From assembly GCF_964355755.1 (NCBI RefSeq), contig NC_092670.1, forward strand, positions 22,259,201-22,323,200: a DNA stretch of 64,000 nt. Reading direction: 5' to 3'. Of the stretch, positions 60,138-64,000 are shown piece by piece. Made by a program: the position numbers and the translations under genes. The notes beneath the pieces are model-generated. The model searched no databases. It had not been told where the DNA came from and was given only the letters and a program-made list of their open reading frames with translations. Source of the stretch: Antedon mediterranea (Eukaryota > Echinodermata > Crinoidea > Comatulida > Antedonidae). Each line of letters begins with the position of its first letter. Position 1 is the stretch's first letter.

Positions 60138-60886
60138 ATGCCATTCCCACTACCAGGGGGACACGAAATTGATTGGATTGATTGATTGGACGTGTGAAAA
60201 TATTATTTAATAGGCAACATAGATGGTTATCCTATTGTTCTAGGATAAAAACTTAAACTTTCGATTTCTTTTGTTTGTTTACACTTACGGACGTCTTGTA
60301 AGAACCAATCTTTAAAGGAATGATAAATAAATGACAAACACGAAAGAAGTGTTTAACATAGATGATACTAGGGGATATTTAGATTTTATTGTGTCGTTAA
60401 CTTTCTGCTGGTACAACAAATTAAAATATATATGTACCATCTCATGTGATGTGCGAATGAAAATTTAGATTTCTATCCATTTCCTTTTTATGACAGGCTT
60501 GCCTTGTAATTTGTATTTTTTGTTGTGGTTTTGATATGAATAGGGATTTCCCGTTTGTATGTTATACATTGCAGGAAATATCTATCGCAATTCAGTTTCA
60601 CTGATAATTATTCCGTAATCAATTTTCTGCTCTTGGCAAAATTTTAAATCTAATCAATAAAACCCTACACAATAATTTAGTTTTATGGCATATGCTCAAT
60701 TATATTGTCCCCCTGAAAAAATAATTATTAAAAATAGGCCATTTTAATGTTGTTAATGTAATGTTTAAAAGTTATTCACTTCCAAATTATTCCAAATAAA
60801 TATACATTTTTTGTTAGATAAATCATGAATAATACCACCAAACTTACGAGTTAAAATGACTATAGCTAGGCATTTAATAAAAATAT
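60138..60886. other. Intergenic, with MITE fragment
   Basis: TTGTCCCCCTGAAAAAATAA at about 60701 is the left end of the element seen whole at 23184. CAATTTTCTGCTCTTGGCAA at 60621 and the bases after it repeat 56971-57030, so a further dispersed repeat is present. No gene seen. Confidence 0.5.
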
Positions 60887-60918
60887 GACATGCTTCGAGA
60901 AACTATTCTCATCATCAG
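60887..60918 (-). ncRNA. Hammerhead-ribozyme-like motif, probably decayed
   Basis: On the minus strand CTGATGA is followed by a stem GAGAA-TAGT-TTCTC, then GAAG, CAT and GTC. This has the order of a hammerhead core (CTGATGA, stem II, GAAA, short stem III, GTC cleavage site) except that GAAA is GAAG. It lies at the end of a Penelope-like ORF, where hammerheads are known in this element class. Confidence 0.4.
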
Positions 60919-61190
60919 AACAGTAAACAACGCCTAGAGTGCTTATATACCAATAATGTACGTAAGTAATTAGCATAATAAAACAAGGAATGTAGGCAAC
61001 AAACAATCATATGGCAAGTGTGACACCTGAGTTGTTTGTTCAGGGAAGGTTTACTCCACGAGATGTGGAGGGCTTCCTTGACCTTAAGTTTGAAAGCGGA
61101 ATCCAGAACGGTGAAGCATTCCGCCTTACACCGTTCTGAATCCTTCAGATGTTGAAAAATGTGAGAAGCCTTGTCCCTGAAATTTTTATT
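60916..61190 (-). mobile_element. Penelope-like element, C-terminal GIY-YIG endonuclease fragment
   Basis: A minus frame reads KASHIFQHLKDSERCKAECF, then VLDSAFKLKVKEALHISWSK and PSLNKQL. This is the conserved end of Penelope-like GIY-YIG endonucleases (SHIxxHLxxxxxC...F.I.D......LKIKEAxHIxxxKPxLNKQ). The frame ends at TGA at the hammerhead-like motif. The reverse transcriptase part is absent, so it is 5' truncated. Confidence 0.85.
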
Positions 61191-61724
61191 TAAAAAAAAA
61201 TACTATATCGAAATATTTTTTTTTTGCTACGGTGAAATTTAGCCTAGCTATATTTATATTCATGTTGCAGGATCAGGCTTTCGTACAAATTAGATCAACA
61301 GTTTTGTTTTTTAAATAAATCTGGCACCCTCTGTACTAGATTGCCTTGGATCGACTGACGTTTCTAGGTTTTTGCCTCTTTTATATCTAAACAATATATA
61401 TAAAATAATTAAATAAGTAACTATTTGCAAATGATACATTATTTGTATAATTAAAAAAAACATGTAACAAATTGAACAAGGCCATATTATATACATGACT
61501 GCAGTTGCGTGCTCAAGTTAGTTTTTACCGACTGACATATAGTGAGCTAAAAAAGGTACAGTTAAATTATTGTTTATTGACAACTTTTCTTTAGATTGCT
61601 GGTTTATGGGTTCAGTGAAAATTTTTGTACAAATAATTGTCTCATCAAGCATATAAAAAAATGTTCACCAATTATTTTTTAAAAACATGTAACATTTTTG
61701 GTTACTATAAAAGTAAAAAATATT
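61191..61724. other. AT-rich intergenic stretch before the tRNA
   Basis: No gene or repeat end recognised. The poly-A run at 61714-61719 is, on minus, the T-run that ends tRNA transcription. Confidence 0.4.
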
Positions 61725-61806
61725 TGGCAGCGGTGGGATTCGAACCCACGCCATCGAAATGACTGGTGCCTTAAACCAGCGCCTTAGACCGCTCGGCCAC
61801 GCTACC
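61725..61806 (-). tRNA. tRNA-Leu (anticodon AAG)
   Basis: 82 nt, the length expected for a leucine tRNA with a long variable arm. The acceptor arms GGTAGCG and CGCTGCC pair, with discriminator A. Box A is TGGCCGAGCGG and box B is GGTTCGAATCC. The anticodon stem CTGGT/ACCAG encloses the loop TTAAGGC, giving AAG. No intron. A T6 run follows and should terminate pol III. The sequence is close to vertebrate tRNA-Leu(AAG), so the gene looks intact. Confidence 0.97.
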
Positions 61807-62113
61807 TATATGCCTCGAAAGTGCAAAATAAAATATAGATTCATCAGATTATTATAGCATATAAATATTTAAATAATATTATTTAAATACAGTATATAGA
61901 TTGTTAGAATAATTCAAATTCGTCATATTTGCAGGTTTTACATTTATGAATATTAGCTAATTATTTATGTAATTAGTTGTGTGCGATGACATCATCATCA
62001 GTGTGTGTATAGTTCACGGTTCACTGAACACACACAATTTTCACATGGGGTAGGAGAGGAGAGGCCATCATTTTTGTCTAGGCCTAGCTAGTTAAAACTC
62101 TTGATAAATAATC
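61807..62113. promoter_or_regulatory. Region between tRNA-Leu and MRPL58
   Basis: 307 bp hold the start regions of both divergent genes. A CRE-like TGACATCATC is at about 61988, and AGTTCACGGTTCACTGAAC forms an imperfect palindrome at about 62011. No TATA box is obvious. Promoter assignment is by position only. Confidence 0.35.
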
Positions 62114-63879
62114 ATGTTTCGCTATCCATTGACTTGCTTTTGTCGAACTATTCGTACTCCGATTAATTATTTTCCAATCCGTAATTTCAAAAGTGCATAC
62201 AGTCTAGATAAACTGTATCCAGAGAGCACGATAGATATTACAGTACCCTACGAAGTTCAAGAAGGAGGTTGTCAGGTAAAAGTTACTGGAATCGTAGTTG
62301 GCTTAGTTTAGTAGTCGTTTCGCCCCTAATATCACATTTCTACTTCTAAAAATCAAACGACAAATATCTTTTCACACGATGTTGTATATAATTTTATTAT
62401 TTCTATTTGGGCCAATTCCTCGAAACAGCCCTAGCTAGCCTAGGCCTATGTTTTTTTTTTCAGATATTAATTAAAAAAAATATTTTTTATTTTTACTGTT
62501 AAAATTTAACCAAACTTATTTTTAAAATCAAGGATGAAAATGAATCATTCTCGGGCTATATTCCTGTTTGTAAGTATAAATTGTTTATTTGTAAGGACTA
62601 CCTTTATATAAGAACATAAAATAACTATTATTAATATTATAAAGTTATTTATATGTTTATATGTACAGGCCTAGCTAAATAAATTGTCTTCTTCTTACTT
62701 ACAGCCAAACTAACTGTAAAAAATAGTAAAAGCAGTGGTCCTGGTGGACAGAATGTAAACAAAGGTACTTTGGTAAAAATGTGTCATGACATAATAATGT
62801 TTAAATAACATTTGATTGACTATAGTTATCTTCTTTCTTTCTAGAGTAATAATTTGATTTTTACTTATATTTCCAGTAAATACAAAAGTAGAAGTACGGT
62901 TTAAGGTTGAAGAATCTGATTGGTTACCAAAGCATATACAAAATAAATTATTAGAAAAGGTAATTTTTTTGTAATAAATAAATACTGGTGTGAAATTAAT
63001 ATGAGCGAAGGTCTTGGACATTAATGTGTAAATAAATATCTTCTAAAATTTTTACATTCTGTAGAAAAAAACAAAAATAACTGTTAATGGTGAATTCTAT
63101 GTGCAGTCTGATCGAACACGTTCACAAATGACAAACTTTTCTGACTGCCTAGAGAAAATTCGTTCTGCAATTGCAGAGGTAACAAGGAAGCCAAAGGAAC
63201 CATCGGAGAAAGATAAGGCTGTTTTGCGTATGAGGTAAAAGACATTCTTAAGAATTCAGTCACCTACTATAATGTATTGATTAACTTGTTGAGGTAGTGG
63301 GGGCGACAGCCTGGTAATTAAATTTTTTTATTCTGTCTTTATTTATATTGAATGACACTTTCAGTTCTAAAGCATTGATTTCCAAAGTGGTTCAGTGGAG
63401 AACATTAATAATGTGCCCACATATGGAGACGATGACATCATATCACTATCATATTTGGGCATATCACTACCATATTTAGCCACACCACACTTTTTTGTCA
63501 AACTAGTTTGATAGTGTAGATGTTTTATGTTTTGCATTGCAAGGTTCAAAATGTGAGTAGCATGGTTCTCACTTTGATGATGCAAATAAGTTGACCAATC
63601 GAAGCAGCAGTTTGCATTATTGCTTCATGATTTGTCAAATCACTTCTGGCATACTTAAGTTGTGTTCAAGCATGGAGAAATAAGTTAGAAATAAGTTATT
63701 TCTCCATGGTCTAAGTGAGAAACCAAGCTTTACGCCTCTGGATCCGCCTATACATTGCTTACTTTTCATTTAAATATTTGTTTTATTTCGGCAGGGTTGA
63801 AAGGAATCATAGAGAACGGTTACGAGAAAAAAAGATTCATTCTACAAAGAAAATGGATCGTAAAGTTTACATAGATTAG
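62114..63879 (+). CDS. MRPL58: Mitochondrial ribosome-associated peptidyl-tRNA hydrolase ICT1/MRPL58
   Basis: Six exons join in phase: 62114-62275, 62533-62569, 62705-62764, 62877-62959, 63065-63234, 63795-63879 (TAG 63877-63879), giving 198 residues; the human protein has 206. The N-terminus is basic and lacks acidic residues for about 27 residues (a mitochondrial presequence), then reads FKSAYSLDKLYPES, a family-specific stretch. The catalytic loop SSGPGGQNVNK carries the GGQ motif that hydrolyses peptidyl-tRNA in stalled mitochondrial ribosomes. The Lys/Arg-rich C-terminal tail needed for ribosome binding is present (RERLREKKIH, KKMDRKVYID). Exon 2 has a weak acceptor tract, but phase and the IPVSKLTV alignment support it. 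AATAAA follows at 63900-63905. Intron 5 holds an M1 MITE. Confidence 0.95.
63404..63524. mobile_element. MITE, family M1, left end missing
   Basis: The body from ATGTGCCCACATATGGAGAC to TTTGTCAAACTAGTTTGATA and GTGTAGATG matches the family. The left terminal repeat is lost. In MRPL58 intron 5. Confidence 0.8.
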
Positions 63880-63899
63880 TTAAGACAAAGTTGTTCGAT

Positions 63900-63905
63900 A
63901 ATAAA
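63900..63905 (+). terminator. MRPL58 polyadenylation signal
   Basis: AATAAA lies 21 bp after the stop codon, so the 3' UTR would be only about 40 nt. Confidence 0.65.
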
Positions 63906-63970
63906 TTGATATTATTAATTATCAATATGCATGATTTTGCAGTTGCCTTATTTTGTTGTAAAACAGTATT

Positions 63971-64000
63971 AAGGCCCGTTTACACAAGGACGATAACGAT
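63971..64000. mobile_element. Left end of a further MITE at the window edge
   Basis: TTAAGGCCCGTTTACACAAG followed by GACGATAACGAT resembles the end of the element at 47874 (TAAGGCCAATTTACACAGACG). The rest lies outside the window. Confidence 0.45.

Overview
The window is animal (metazoan) genomic DNA. It has AT-rich intergenic sequence, short exons bounded by GT/AG, many short transposon-derived repeats, a eukaryotic tRNA and five intron-containing genes. The protein families (B-type cyclin, REJ/PKD polycystin, DUF4062-NACHT-TPR STAND protein, peroxisomal carrier, mitochondrial ribosomal GGQ protein) fit an invertebrate deuterostome. An echinoderm is my best guess, from the cyclin B sequence and the REJ polycystin; the species is not identified.

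Layout. (1) 1-3300: a transposon-associated ORF on the minus strand, cut by a 931-bp TA-flanked inverted-repeat element, then a head-to-head pair of tRNA-like SINEs. (2) 3655-21323, minus: 21 exons of a polycystin-1-like receptor with signal peptide, WSC domain, PKD-like repeats, four F5/8 type C (discoidin) domains, about seven more PKD repeats and the start of a REJ module. The C-terminal part is not visible. (3) about 23425-43271, minus: a 23-24 exon STAND-type ATPase of about 1,230 residues (DUF4062, NACHT, winged-helix region, TPRs). Three unrelated minisatellites lie in its introns. (4) 43319-45323, plus: a decayed non-LTR reverse transcriptase beside the 5' end of the STAND gene. (5) 47569-53746, minus: complete SLC25A17-type carrier in 8 exons. 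It diverges across a 546-bp promoter from (6) 54293-56641, plus: complete cyclin B in 7 exons with a destruction box. (7) 57100-61200: repeat-rich block with two tandem copies of one element, one of them split by a solo LTR, and a Penelope-like fragment ending in a hammerhead-like motif. (8) 61725-61806, minus: tRNA-Leu(AAG). (9) 62114-63879, plus: complete MRPL58/ICT1 gene in 6 exons.

All exon joins were made by hand from splice consensus. For every internal junction of the five genes the exon lengths keep the reading phase, which is the main support for the models. The genes do not form a pathway. The only obvious functional pairing is the shared cyclin B/SLC25A17 promoter, which carries CCAAT boxes and a CDE/CHR-like cell-cycle element.

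One mobile-element family, with ends like AGCTCTGTCTACACTATC, occurs at least ten times across the introns of several genes. It and other inverted-repeat elements explain much of the non-coding sequence.
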